Shown: positions 1 to 6,568 of the stretch, one piece after another
How the letters are laid out: every line of letters starts with the position of its first letter
Position numbering within the stretch: the first letter of the stretch is position 1
Source: Hyphomicrobiales bacterium
Lineage (GTDB): Bacteria > Pseudomonadota > Alphaproteobacteria > Rhizobiales > Kaistiaceae
Length of the DNA stretch: 7,313 bases
Assembly: GCA_017305815.1 (NCBI GenBank)
Contig: JAFKJZ010000111.1
Span: forward strand, 1-7,313
Direction: 5' to 3'
Program-made: the position numbers and the translations under genes
The notes under the pieces: model-generated
Told to the model about the DNA's origin: nothing
What the model saw: only the letters and a program-made list of their open reading frames with translations
The model's database searches: none

Positions 1-1
1 G

Positions 2-1099
2 GGCACCAACCGCATCCTCTATACCGACGAGAACCCGCTCGGCAGCCCGAGCTTCGCCGAAAAGGTGAAGCTCCTGGAGGCGATCGACGCCTATGCCCGG
101 AGCCGGGATCCGCGCGTCCGCCAGGTGAGCGCCTCGCTTGCCGGCTCGTGGCAGGTGGTGGAGATCCTGCGGCCGGACGGCGTCTATCGTCGCGACGTCC
201 GCCCGCTGGTGCGCGTCAGCGTCTCGATCATCGCCGGCGAAGGCGACCGCCAGGAACAGGGCTCCTACGGCATGGGCGGGCGCGAGGGCTTCGGCCAGTT
301 CGTCGCCAGCGACAGCTGGCATCACGCCGTCGACGAGGCGCTGCGCCAGGCGCTGGTCAATCTGGAGGCCGTCCCCGCCCCTGCCGGCACCCTCGACGTC
401 GTGCTCGGCCCCGGCTGGCCGGGCGTCATGCTGCATGAAGCGGTCGGCCACGGCCTCGAGGGCGATTTCAACCGTCGCGGCGAAAGCGCCTTTTCCGGCC
501 TGATGGGCCAGCAGGTCGCCGCCCGCGGCGTCACCGTCGTCGACGACGGCTCGATCCTCGACCGGCGCGGCTCGCTCTCCTTCGACGACGAGGGCACGCC
601 GACCCAGGCGACGACGCTGATCGAGGACGGCATCCTCGTCGGCTACATGCAGGACCGCCAGAACGCGCGGCTGATGGGAATGAAGCCGACCGGCAATGGT
701 CGCCGGCAGTCCTATGCCCATGTGCCGATGCCGCGCATGACCAACACGATCATGAAAAGCGGCAAGGACGACCCGGCCGAGATCCTCGGCTCGGTCAAGA
801 ACGGCCTCTACATGGTCGCGTTCGGCGGCGGCCAGGTCGACATCACGAGCGGCAAGTTCGTCTTCGCCTGCACCGAGGGCTACAGAATCGAGAACGGCAA
901 GATCGGCGCGCCGGTGAAGGGCGCCATGCTGATCGGCAACGGGCCGGACGCGATGAAGCGCGTCTCGATGGTCGGCAACGACATGGCGCTCGATCTCGGC
1001 ATCGGCACCTGCGGCAAGAGCGGTCAGGGCGTGCCGGTCGGCGTCGGCCAGCCGACCATCCGCATCGACCAGATCACGGTGGGCGGCACGGCGACCTGA
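2..1099 (+). CDS. tldD: Metalloprotease TldD, 5'-truncated by window edge
   Basis: This is the C-terminal 365 residues of TldD; the reading frame is open back to base 2, so the true start lies outside the window and the in-frame GTG at 65 is internal. TldD pairs with PmbA/TldE as a zinc-dependent peptidase that degrades unfolded peptides; in enteric bacteria the pair also matures microcin B17 and degrades the CcdA antitoxin (established knowledge of the family). The sequence shows the HExxxH metal-binding motif as HEAVGH (bases 434-451), followed by [16 protein letters not shown], and a near-C-terminal [13 protein letters not shown] block. The Cys of that block (codon 1010-1012) sits about 28 residues from the end, as the zinc-ligand Cys does in E. 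coli TldD. E. coli TldD is about 480 residues, so about 110-120 N-terminal residues are missing. A strong intrinsic terminator follows, so this is the last gene of its transcript. Identification is very secure. Confidence 0.96.
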   Translation, partial: GTNRILYTDENPLGSPSFAEKVKLLEAIDAYARSRDPRVRQVSASLAGSWQVVEILRPDGVYRRDVRPLVRVSVSIIAGEGDRQEQGSYGMGGREGFGQFVASDSWHHAVDEALRQALVNLEAVPAPAGTLDVVLGPGWPGVMLHEAVGHGLEGDFNRRGESAFSGLMGQQVAARGVTVVDDGSILDRRGSLSFDDEGTPTQATTLIEDGILVGYMQDRQNARLMGMKPTGNGRRQSYAHVPMPRMTNTIMKSGKDDPAEILGSVKNGLYMVAFGGGQVDITSGKFVFACTEGYRIENGKIGAPVKGAMLIGNGPDAMKRVSMVGNDMALDLGIGTCGKSGQGVPVGVGQPTIRIDQITVGGTAT

Positions 1100-1129
1100 T
1101 CGCACTCCCCCGCCTTTGTTCCGAACGCG

Positions 1130-1157
1130 ATGCCGGCGCTCCACGCGCCGGCATTTT
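1130..1157 (+). terminator. Intrinsic terminator of tldD
   Basis: A perfect 10-bp stem (ATGCCGGCGC at 1130-1139, GCGCCGGCAT at 1145-1154) closes a 5-base loop TCCAC and runs into TTTT (1154-1157) on the plus strand. It lies 31 bp after the tldD stop and 17 bp beyond the end of the convergent MFS gene. On the minus strand no T-run follows the stem, so it should act mainly on tldD, though the hairpin could also stabilise the 3' end of the pump transcript. Confidence 0.85.
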
Positions 1158-1173
1158 GCATTCTGGCGCGGAC

Positions 1174-2394
1174 TCAGCCCGCCGCCCGAGCGGGTTCGGG
1201 CTCGATCCGCGACAGCACCACGAACAGGCCGCAGGCCGCGACGGCGAAGCCGGCCATGCTGATCGCCATGGCGCTGCCACCCAGAACCGGCACCAGCGCG
1301 GCGACGATGGCGGACGAAATCGCGCCGACGGCCATCTGCGCCGAATTCAGCACGGCCGAGGCAAAGCCGGCGAGATGCGGCATCGGCTGCAGCGCGCGGT
1401 GCGAGCTGTTGGGCAGGATCAGCCCGGTGCCGAAATTGCTGGCGATCAGCAGCGCCACGACCAGCCAGACGCTGAGCATCCCCGTCAGGCTGACGACCAG
1501 GAGCAGCGCGACGGCCGCCAGCATGATGGCGAAACCGGCCGCCATCGTCCTGCCGTCGCTGACGCCCCTGCCAACCAGGCGGCTGTTCGCCATCGTGCCG
1601 GCCATCATGCCGAGCACGGGGATCGCGAACAGGTAGCCATAGGTCGCGGCGGAGACGCCGAGCACGTCCATGAACAGCATGGACGATCCCGAAATGAACG
1701 AGAACATCACGCCGAAGCAGAGCGCGCCGAGCGCCGAGAAGCCGAAGCCGGTCGGATGGCGCAGCACCTCGCCATAGCTGGCGAGCAGATGGCGCGGAGC
1801 CAGCGCATTCGGATTGCGCGCCCGAATGCTCTCGGCAAAGCCGAAGATGACGGCGGCGAGCAGCACGAGGCCAGCGCCCGCCATGGCGACATAGACGCTG
1901 CGCCAGCCGAAGCTGACGAGGATGATCGCGCCGAGCGTCGGCGCGATCATCGGCATCAGGCCGAGGATCAGCATCACGTAGGAGAGCTTCCGCCGCGCCT
2001 CCATGCCTTCATAGAGATCACGGACGATGGCGAGCGCCAGCACCGAGGCGGAGGACGCCGCGAAGCCCTGCACCAGCCGGCCGGCGAGCAGCACCGACAG
2101 CGTCGGCGTGAGCGCGCAGATGGCGGAACTCGCCAGATAGACCAGCAATCCGGCGACCAGCACCGGACGCCGGCCGAAACGCTCGGAAAGCGGGCCGTGC
2201 AGCAGCGGACCGAGCGCATAGCCGATCATGAACAGGCTGAGACTGACGGCGACCGCCGCCTGAGTCGTGCCGAGGGCCTCGGCCGTCGCGCCATAGGCCG
2301 GCAGGGCGATATCGGTCGAGATCGGCGCCATGGCGGCGAGGCCCGCCAGCAGCACCGTGAAGGCGACTGAATTCGGTTTCAGCATCAGGGTCAT
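1174..2394 (-). CDS. MFS efflux transporter, Bcr/CflA family
   Basis: The 406-residue product is a 12-helix inner-membrane major facilitator of the Bcr/CflA drug-export group, proton antiporters for compounds such as bicyclomycin, chloramphenicol or sulfonamides (family knowledge; the substrate here is unknown). The first helix carries the family signature MAPISTDIALPAY with the conserved Asp at about residue 28. The loop between helices 2 and 3 holds MFS motif A, GPLSERFGRRPVL (about residues 67-79). RLVQGFAASSASVLALAIVRD matches the helix 4 region and APTLGAIIL motif C. Length is normal and the protein ends in a short Arg/Pro/Ala tail. The start is ATG at 2394, with a second in-frame ATG at 2385; neither has a good Shine-Dalgarno, and a GC hairpin sits just upstream. 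A TetR gene lies 117 bp upstream on the same strand with a palindrome between them, which suggests TetR-controlled efflux (inference). Confidence 0.93.
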   Translation of the reverse strand: MTLMLKPNSVAFTVLLAGLAAMAPISTDIALPAYGATAEALGTTQAAVAVSLSLFMIGYALGPLLHGPLSERFGRRPVLVAGLLVYLASSAICALTPTLSVLLAGRLVQGFAASSASVLALAIVRDLYEGMEARRKLSYVMLILGLMPMIAPTLGAIILVSFGWRSVYVAMAGAGLVLLAAVIFGFAESIRARNPNALAPRHLLASYGEVLRHPTGFGFSALGALCFGVMFSFISGSSMLFMDVLGVSAATYGYLFAIPVLGMMAGTMANSRLVGRGVSDGRTMAAGFAIMLAAVALLLVVSLTGMLSVWLVVALLIASNFGTGLILPNSSHRALQPMPHLAGFASAVLNSAQMAVGAISSAIVAALVPVLGGSAMAISMAGFAVAACGLFVVLSRIEPEPARAAG

Positions 2395-2399
2395 CCGGA

Positions 2400-2415
2400 A
2401 CGGCCATCCGGCCGT
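2400..2415 (-). promoter_or_regulatory. GC hairpin abutting the MFS start codon
   Basis: A perfect 6-bp inverted repeat, ACGGCC (2400-2405) and GGCCGT (2410-2415), encloses a 4-base loop. On the minus-strand mRNA it ends 5 bases before the ATG at 2394, where a ribosome binding site should lie and where no GGAGG-like motif is visible. It could lower translation of the pump, but short GC hairpins are common in DNA this GC-rich, so a role is only a possibility. Confidence 0.3.
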
Positions 2416-2489
2416 AGGTGGGATCGGAAGCGCCGATCATCCTTGCCAAGGGATCAGCGCCCGTTCCGGGTATCCGTCCTCAAAGCCTG

Positions 2490-2517
2490 AAGTGACGTAA
2501 TCGCAATTTCGTCACTT
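2490..2517. promoter_or_regulatory. 28-bp interrupted palindrome, candidate TetR operator
   Basis: AAGTGACG (2490-2497) is repeated in inverted form as CGTCACTT (2510-2517). The symmetry continues inward with AAT (2499-2501) and ATT (2506-2508) around the central CGCA, giving 11 of 12 paired positions per half. It straddles the stop codon of the TetR gene (2512-2514) and lies about 95 bp upstream of the MFS start. Size and symmetry fit operators of TetR-family dimers. No T-run follows it on the minus strand, which argues against a simple terminator, although an RNA hairpin at the 3' end of the TetR message is an alternative. The surrounding gap (2395-2511) shows no convincing -35/-10 pair by eye. 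Confidence 0.55.
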
Positions 2518-3141
2518 ATCAAGAAGCTTCCGCAGCGCGGCGATCAGGAAATCGAGCATTTCCGCCAGCCTCTGCGCCAGGGCAGGCTGGTCGAGCTGAC
2601 GGAGGAGCAGTGGATGGGTGACGCCTTCCAGGCAATTCAGCACGACGCGCGCCGTCGTCGCCGCGTCCGCGACAGCGAAGCTGCCATCCGCCATGCCCGC
2701 CTCGCCGATCGAGCGGACCGCGCCGCTCAGCCAGGCATGAAAGGCCCGGATTTCTTCCGCCTCCGTCTCCAGGCCCTGGACGACGAGGTCGAAGACATAG
2801 GGATTGCCCTCCATGTTGCGGAGGTGCCCGGCGAGCAGGGTCTCGCCGAAGCGGCGAAGCCGTTCGGCCGGCGGCAGTGCGGTCGGGATCGCCGTCAGGG
2901 CCTGTTCGATCAGGCCGAGATGGATGGCGCCGATCGCGTCGCCGAGCGCCATCTTGGAGGGGAAGTGCTTGAAGACATTGGCGGGCGACATGCCGAGCGA
3001 AGCGGCGATGTCGGCGATCGAGGTCTTGGCATAGCCGGCGGAACGGAACAGTTCCTCCGCCCTGGCCAGGATTTCGGCCTGCGTCTCGGCGGCGCTACGC
3101 CGACGCCGCCGCGCGGCCGGCGCCGGCGGGGTCGCCGTCAT
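2512..3141 (-). CDS. TetR/AcrR-family transcriptional regulator
   Basis: From the ATG at 3141 the product is 209 residues, a normal TetR length. After an Arg-rich tail ([10 protein letters not shown]) the N-terminal DNA-binding domain reads [18 protein letters not shown], then [19 protein letters not shown], the helix-turn-helix with the recognition helix at about residues 51-60, then PSKMALGDA. The C-terminal part is an all-helical ligand and dimerisation domain with no recognisable ligand specificity. The ATG at 3141 overlaps the pdxH stop as ATGA, a typical coupling arrangement, so I prefer it. An ATG at 3165 would add eight residues and has a GAAGG motif only 3 bases upstream. The gene sits between pdxH and a Bcr/CflA pump on one strand; the usual logic is repression of the pump relieved by a pump substrate (inference). 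Its own transcription probably depends on the pdxH promoter. Confidence 0.92.
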   Translation of the reverse strand: MTATPPAPAARRRRRSAAETQAEILARAEELFRSAGYAKTSIADIAASLGMSPANVFKHFPSKMALGDAIGAIHLGLIEQALTAIPTALPPAERLRRFGETLLAGHLRNMEGNPYVFDLVVQGLETEAEEIRAFHAWLSGAVRSIGEAGMADGSFAVADAATTARVVLNCLEGVTHPLLLRQLDQPALAQRLAEMLDFLIAALRKLLDK

Positions 3142-3740
3142 GGATAGAGCCGTTCGCGGCTCCATCCGCCTTCGCCCGGAACCTCGCGGCGGAACACGAC
3201 GCGGTCGTGCAGGCGGAAGGCGCCGTCCTTCCAGAACTCGATCTGCGTCGGCTTGATGCGGAAGCCGGACCAGTGCGGCGGACGCGGAATCTCGCCGACG
3301 GCGTGCTTCGCCGCCAGCGCCGCGACCGCCTTTTCCAGCGCGAATCGGGATTCGAGCGGCTGCGACTGTTTCGAGGCCCAGGCGCCGAGCCGGCTATGGC
3401 GCGGCCGGGTCGCGAAATAGGCGTCGGCCTCGGCATCGGTCACCGGCTCGACGGGGCCGCGAACACGAACTTGCCGACGCAGGCTCTTCCAGTGGAACAG
3501 CGCCGCCGCCTTGGGATTGGCGAGGATCTCCTGTCCCTTGGCGCTGCCATAGTTGGTGTAGAAGACGAGCCCGCTCTCGTCGAAATCCTTCATCAGCACC
3601 ATGCGCACGTCCGGAAGGCCGTCGGCGTCGACGGTGGCGAGCGCCATGCCGTTCGGATCGTTCGGCTCCGAAGCCTCGGCCTCTGTCAGCCAGCTGGCGA
3701 AAAGGGCGAACGGATCCGTCGCGGCGGTGAAGTCACTCAT
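3138..3740 (-). CDS. pdxH: Pyridoxamine 5'-phosphate oxidase
   Basis: The 200-residue product is the cytoplasmic FMN enzyme that oxidises pyridoxine 5'-phosphate or pyridoxamine 5'-phosphate to pyridoxal 5'-phosphate with oxygen, the last step of B6 synthesis and salvage. Nearly all family landmarks are visible in order: [13 protein letters not shown] near the N-terminus, [19 protein letters not shown] and KGQEIL in the FMN-binding barrel, [15 protein letters not shown], the GAWASKQS segment, [17 protein letters not shown], the active-site RLHDR, and the C-terminal WSRERLYP. The start ATG at 3740 fits the family N-terminus; the ribosome site is poor, with AAGG directly abutting the ATG. It is divergent from the lipoprotein gene across about 130 bp and appears to be the first gene of a transcript that continues into tetR and possibly the efflux gene. 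Confidence 0.96.
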   Translation of the reverse strand: MSDFTAATDPFALFASWLTEAEASEPNDPNGMALATVDADGLPDVRMVLMKDFDESGLVFYTNYGSAKGQEILANPKAAALFHWKSLRRQVRVRGPVEPVTDAEADAYFATRPRHSRLGAWASKQSQPLESRFALEKAVAALAAKHAVGEIPRPPHWSGFRIKPTQIEFWKDGAFRLHDRVVFRREVPGEGGWSRERLYP

Positions 3741-3869
3741 CCTTAATCATCTTTTCCGATGCTGCGATCCGCAGGGCGTCCGCCGAGGATCATTCGTGCT
3801 GCTACGGGAAAGACATACATCGACCGGACGGCAAATGACCAGACAAGACGGGATCGACCGGGAATGCGA
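3741..3869. promoter_or_regulatory. Divergent intergenic region, pdxH / lipoprotein
   Basis: These 129 bases separate two genes transcribed away from each other and must hold the pdxH promoter and probably that of the lipoprotein gene. I could not find a -35/-10 pair on either strand good enough to name. The only visible structure is a small inverted repeat, CTGCG-ATC-CGCAG (3762-3774), 22 bp upstream of the pdxH start. Confidence 0.4.
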
Positions 3870-4319
3870 ATGATTGGCCGAATAGGACCGATCATGCTGT
3901 GCGCAGGACTGGCGGGCTGCGGCCTGACGCCGGGCGGCCCGGAGCCCGACATCGACACCACGACCACCGGCTCGATCGCCCCCGCCGCGACGACGGCCGC
4001 CACGCCGCCGCAACGCAGCGTCGTCGAGGCCGTGGCTCCCTCCGACTGGGAGCATATCCGCCTCACCGCCTCCACCTTCATCTCCGGCGCCGCCAATGGC
4101 GAGATGATCGACTGGACCAATCCCGACACGGGCTCGAACGGCACGCTGTCGCCGGTCCGCACCGCCCATGCCGAGCCGGACGGCCGCCAGTGCCGCCCCT
4201 TTGCGCTGACCGTCAGCGACGTGCGCGGCATCCGCCGCTACAAGGGCGATGCCTGCCGCGCGCCGGATGGCATGTGGCAGCTCTTCGAAGTCGTTCCCGA
4301 AGACAGCGCGCTTCTCTAA
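3870..4319 (+). CDS. Small lipoprotein, RT0821/Lpp0805 surface-antigen-like
   Basis: From the ATG at 3870 the product is 149 residues. It begins with a lipoprotein signal peptide, MIGRIGPIMLCAGLAGC, ending in the lipobox LAGC (Cys17 lipidated), so it should be anchored in an envelope membrane. A Thr/Ala/Pro linker follows (TTTTGSIAPAATTAAT). The C-terminal domain of about 95 residues has SDWEHIRLTAS, IDWTNPDTGSNG, GRQCRPFALTV and DACRAPDGMWQLFEV. The WxNPxTGxxG ... CRxF ... ACRxxDGxW pattern resembles RT0821/Lpp0805-type surface proteins (recalled, not searched); its two Cys could form a disulfide. The role is unknown. Start choice: GGGA at 3860-3863 lies 6 bases before the ATG at 3870; an in-frame ATG at 3864 would add two residues. 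An upstream ATG at 3759 would bury the signal peptide behind about 35 charged residues and is unlikely. Confidence 0.8.
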   Translation: MIGRIGPIMLCAGLAGCGLTPGGPEPDIDTTTTGSIAPAATTAATPPQRSVVEAVAPSDWEHIRLTASTFISGAANGEMIDWTNPDTGSNGTLSPVRTAHAEPDGRQCRPFALTVSDVRGIRRYKGDACRAPDGMWQLFEVVPEDSALL

Positions 4320-4340
4320 AGTTCGAGCGATTCGAGGCGA

Positions 4341-4369
4341 TTGGAATCAATTCCTAGCCTCCCTATGTT
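4341..4369 (+). promoter_or_regulatory. Candidate promoter of the DnaJ-like gene
   Basis: TTGGAA (4341-4346) and TATGTT (4364-4369) are separated by exactly 17 bases, each matching the housekeeping consensus at 4 of 6 positions. The region also resembles the alphaproteobacterial heat-shock sigma (RpoH) pattern as I recall it, CTTG-N17/18-CYTATnT: ATTG at 4340-4343, then 18 bases, then CCTATGT at 4362-4368. A start near 4376 would give a leader of about 56 bases. The -35 overlaps a small inverted repeat (GGAAT-CA-ATTCC, 4343-4354) and a GANTC site (4344-4348). Confidence 0.5.
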
Positions 4370-4417
4370 ATGGAGAGTTCCGGTGCCGCCATTTGGGCCG
4401 GGACGAATCCTGCCCTT

Positions 4418-4425
4418 AGAGGGGG
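4418..4425 (+). promoter_or_regulatory. Ribosome binding site of the DnaJ-like gene
   Basis: AGAGGGGG lies 6 bases before the ATG at 4432 and fixes that start, which also matches the family N-terminus (MRDPYQVLGV). Confidence 0.7.
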
Positions 4426-4431
4426 TTTCCC

Positions 4432-5415
4432 ATGCGTGATCCATACCAGGTGCTCGGCGTCGACAAGAAGGCGACGGCGGCCGAGGTGAAGAAGGCGTTT
4501 CGTCGTCTCGCCAAGAAGCACCATCCCGACCAGAATCCGGACGACTCCAAGGCCCAGGAGAAGTTCTCGGAGATCAATTCCGCCTACGAGATCCTTGGCG
4601 ATGCCGACAAGCGCGGTCAGTTCGACCGCGGCGAGATCGACGCCGAGGGCAAGCCGCGCTTCCAGGGCTTCGAGGGCTTCGACCCGCGCGGCGGTGCCAG
4701 CGCCGGCTCCGGCGCGCACAGCTTCCGCTGGTCGTCGAGCGGCGGCGGCGCCGACGACATACTGAACGACATTTTCGGCGGTTTCGCCGGCCAGGGCGGC
4801 GGCTTCAGCGGCTTCGGCGGCGGCGGCCAGACCGGCGGATTCTCGAGCAGTTCGCGCGCCTCGTCGCAGGCCCGTTCGCGCGGCGAGGATGTTTCCGCCA
4901 CCGTCGCGGTGACGCTGGAACAGATCGCGCGCGAGGAGAAGGTGCGCGTCGAACTGCCGACCGGCCGCACGCTCGAAATCGCCATTCCCGCCGGCACCCG
5001 GCCGGGTCGGGTGATCCGGCTGCGCGGCCAGGGCTGGGCAAGCCCGACGGGCGGCCAGTCCGGCGACGCCATGGTGACGGTCGAGTTCGTGCCGCATCCG
5101 CTGTTCAAGGTCGATGGCGACGCGCTGCGCCTTGATCTGCCGGTGACGCTCGACGAGGCCGTCCTCGGCGCCAAGGTGCGGGTTCCGACCCTGACCGGAT
5201 CCGGCACGATGACGATTCCCGCCCATTCCGATGGCGGCCGCGTCATGCGGCTGAAGGGCAAGGGCCTGCCGACCGCCGTCGGCGGCAATGGCGACCTGCT
5301 GGTCGCGCTCAAGATCATGCTGCCGACCGAAATCGATCCCGAGTTCGAGGCGATGATGCATCGCTGGCGCGACAAGAAGTTCTATACGGCGCGCGGTCCC
5401 GAGTTCGAGGGATAA
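4432..5415 (+). CDS. DnaJ/CbpA-like Hsp40 co-chaperone without zinc finger
   Basis: The 327-residue product is a class B J-protein, expected to stimulate the ATPase of DnaK and deliver unfolded clients in the cytoplasm. An N-terminal J domain (about residues 1-66) begins DPYQVLGVDKKAT and has the essential HPD tripeptide at residues 31-33, then EINSAYEILGDADKRGQFDRG. A long Gly/Phe/Ser-rich linker follows (about 80-150, with DDILNDIFGGFAGQGGG). The two beta-barrel client-binding domains begin near RGEDVSATVAVTLEQ (about 150), with IPAGTRPGRVIRLRGQG and later GGRVMRLKGKGLP. The four CxxCxGxG zinc repeats of true DnaJ are absent, so it is CbpA/DjlA-like in layout rather than the main dnaJ; length is close to CbpA. 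The last 20 or so residues (MHRWRDKKFYTARGPEFEG) are an aromatic and charged tail. It stops 13 bp from the convergent tsaC gene, with no terminator between. Confidence 0.93.
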   Translation: MRDPYQVLGVDKKATAAEVKKAFRRLAKKHHPDQNPDDSKAQEKFSEINSAYEILGDADKRGQFDRGEIDAEGKPRFQGFEGFDPRGGASAGSGAHSFRWSSSGGGADDILNDIFGGFAGQGGGFSGFGGGGQTGGFSSSSRASSQARSRGEDVSATVAVTLEQIAREEKVRVELPTGRTLEIAIPAGTRPGRVIRLRGQGWASPTGGQSGDAMVTVEFVPHPLFKVDGDALRLDLPVTLDEAVLGAKVRVPTLTGSGTMTIPAHSDGGRVMRLKGKGLPTAVGGNGDLLVALKIMLPTEIDPEFEAMMHRWRDKKFYTARGPEFEG

Positions 5416-5428
5416 TCCCCCTGCCCTT

Positions 5429-6415
5429 CTACGGGCGCGGCGCGGCGGCGCGGCGCAGGCGATCGACGATCGCCTCGCCGAGGCCCGTCGTCGGGATCGG
5501 CGCGACCGCGATGGTGGCGGCCTTGCCGTCCAGTTCGCGAAGCGCCGAGAACAGTCGCGCGGCCGCCTCGATCAGGTCGCCGCGCGGGCTCAGATTGATC
5601 GTCACGGCCGCCTTGTCGGCGCCCGGCGGCAGGCTGTGGCCGAAGGCGAGCAGCGCCTCGCCCGGCAGGACCGTCCCGACATCGAGGCGGACCATCGCGC
5701 CGGGGGCATAGTGCGACGCCAATTGTCCCGGCGCCGTCGGAGCCTCGGGATCGGCGAGGTCGACGATGTCAAGGGACATGCCCGCCACCGCCTCGATCTT
5801 GTCACGCGGCAGGCCGCCTGCCCTGAGCAACGCCAGCCCGGTCGGGGTCGCCGCGACGATGGTCGATTCCACGCCGACATGGCTGGGGCCGGCGTCGAGC
5901 ACGATCGAGACGGCGGAGCCGAGATCGGCGACGACATGCGCCGCCGTGGTGGCGCTGACATGGCCCGAGCGATTGGCGCTCGGCGCCGCCACCGGTCGCC
6001 CGAACGCCTTCAAGAGCGCATGGGCCGCCGGATGCGACGGCATGCGCACGGCAAGCGTATCGAGCCCGGCCGTGGCGAGATCGGAAACGCCGGCTTCGGC
6101 GCGCTTCGGCAGGACCAGCGTCAGCGGACCCGGCCAGAAGGCCTCGGCGAGACGGCGCGATACCGGATCGAACTGGACGAGCCGCTCCGCCGCTTCGAGA
6201 TCGGCGACATGCGCGATCAGCGGGTTGAAGCTCGGGCGCCCCTTGGCGGCGTAGATTCGGGCCACCGCCTCGCCATTGGTGGCGTCCGCCGCCAGGCCGT
6301 AGACGGTCTCGGTCGGCATGCCGACGAGTTGTCCCGCCTCCAGGGCTGCGACCGCTTCGCGCAGGGCTGCGGGGTCCTCGGCCGGACGGATATTGGCGGA
6401 AAGTTGCGTGGCCAA
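5429..6415 (-). CDS. tsaC: L-threonylcarbamoyladenylate synthase, Sua5 type
   Basis: The 328-residue product makes threonylcarbamoyl-AMP from threonine, bicarbonate and ATP, the first step of the N6-threonylcarbamoyladenosine (t6A37) modification of ANN-decoding tRNAs. It is the long Sua5 form. The YrdC/TsaC domain (about residues 10-205) has GMPTETVYGLAADAT, the KGRPSFNPLIAHV substrate-binding segment, FWPGPLTLVLP, LAVRMPSHP, APSANRSGHVSATTA and VGVESTIV. The linker PGQLASHYAPGA (about 230-241), which in Sua5 covers the active site, leads to the C-terminal Sua5 domain. The start is TTG at 6415, not ATG: GGAGG (6421-6425) sits 5 bases upstream and the N-terminus matches the family, whereas the first in-frame ATG, at residue 33, would cut into the fold. 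It is convergent with the DnaJ-like gene and divergent from the crotonase-fold gene, so it is probably monocistronic. TsaC function is normally essential. Confidence 0.95.
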   Translation of the reverse strand: MATQLSANIRPAEDPAALREAVAALEAGQLVGMPTETVYGLAADATNGEAVARIYAAKGRPSFNPLIAHVADLEAAERLVQFDPVSRRLAEAFWPGPLTLVLPKRAEAGVSDLATAGLDTLAVRMPSHPAAHALLKAFGRPVAAPSANRSGHVSATTAAHVVADLGSAVSIVLDAGPSHVGVESTIVAATPTGLALLRAGGLPRDKIEAVAGMSLDIVDLADPEAPTAPGQLASHYAPGAMVRLDVGTVLPGEALLAFGHSLPPGADKAAVTINLSPRGDLIEAAARLFSALRELDGKAATIAVAPIPTTGLGEAIVDRLRRAAAPRP

Positions 6416-6420
6416 GCCGG

Positions 6421-6425
6421 CCTCC
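6421..6425 (-). promoter_or_regulatory. Strong RBS deciding the TTG start of tsaC
   Basis: On the minus strand GGAGG is followed by 5 bases (CCGGC) and then TTG at 6415. No in-frame ATG lies near it, so this site is the main support for a TTG start codon. Confidence 0.75.
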
Positions 6426-6568
6426 AGGAACCAATTGCTGTGGAAATGGCCAGAAGGACCGCCACGGCCGGCCAGTCAAGCCGAATCGACGCCACGTCCG
6501 GGCGACACTTGGCCCCGGCGCCGGACCGCCGCATTTGTAGGCATTTTTGAACATACACTTTACTTCGC

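Noticed and set aside
1156..2370. A 404-codon plus-strand open frame opposite the MFS gene
   Set aside because: Its product is Arg/His/Glu/Gln/Asp-rich low complexity without domains, and it is the antisense shadow of a clear Bcr/CflA transporter; long antisense frames are expected at this GC content.
2490..2517. The tetR/MFS palindrome as an intrinsic terminator of tetR
   Set aside because: There is no T-run after the dyad on the minus strand (the following bases are CAGGCTTTGAGG) and the stem is AT-mixed with a mismatch, so operator is the better reading, though an RNA role is not excluded.
3759..3869. Upstream extension of the lipoprotein gene to the ATG at 3759
   Set aside because: It would place about 35 basic residues ahead of a complete lipoprotein signal peptide, and the 3870 start has a better-spaced GGGA.
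4735..4860. GGC-rich repetitive stretch as a possible DNA repeat element
   Set aside because: It encodes the Gly/Phe-rich linker typical of J-proteins; the repetition is explained by the protein.
4363..5361. A 332-codon minus-strand open frame opposite the DnaJ-like gene
   Set aside because: It has no family motifs and mirrors the codon bias of the J-protein, whose HPD motif and domain order are unambiguous.
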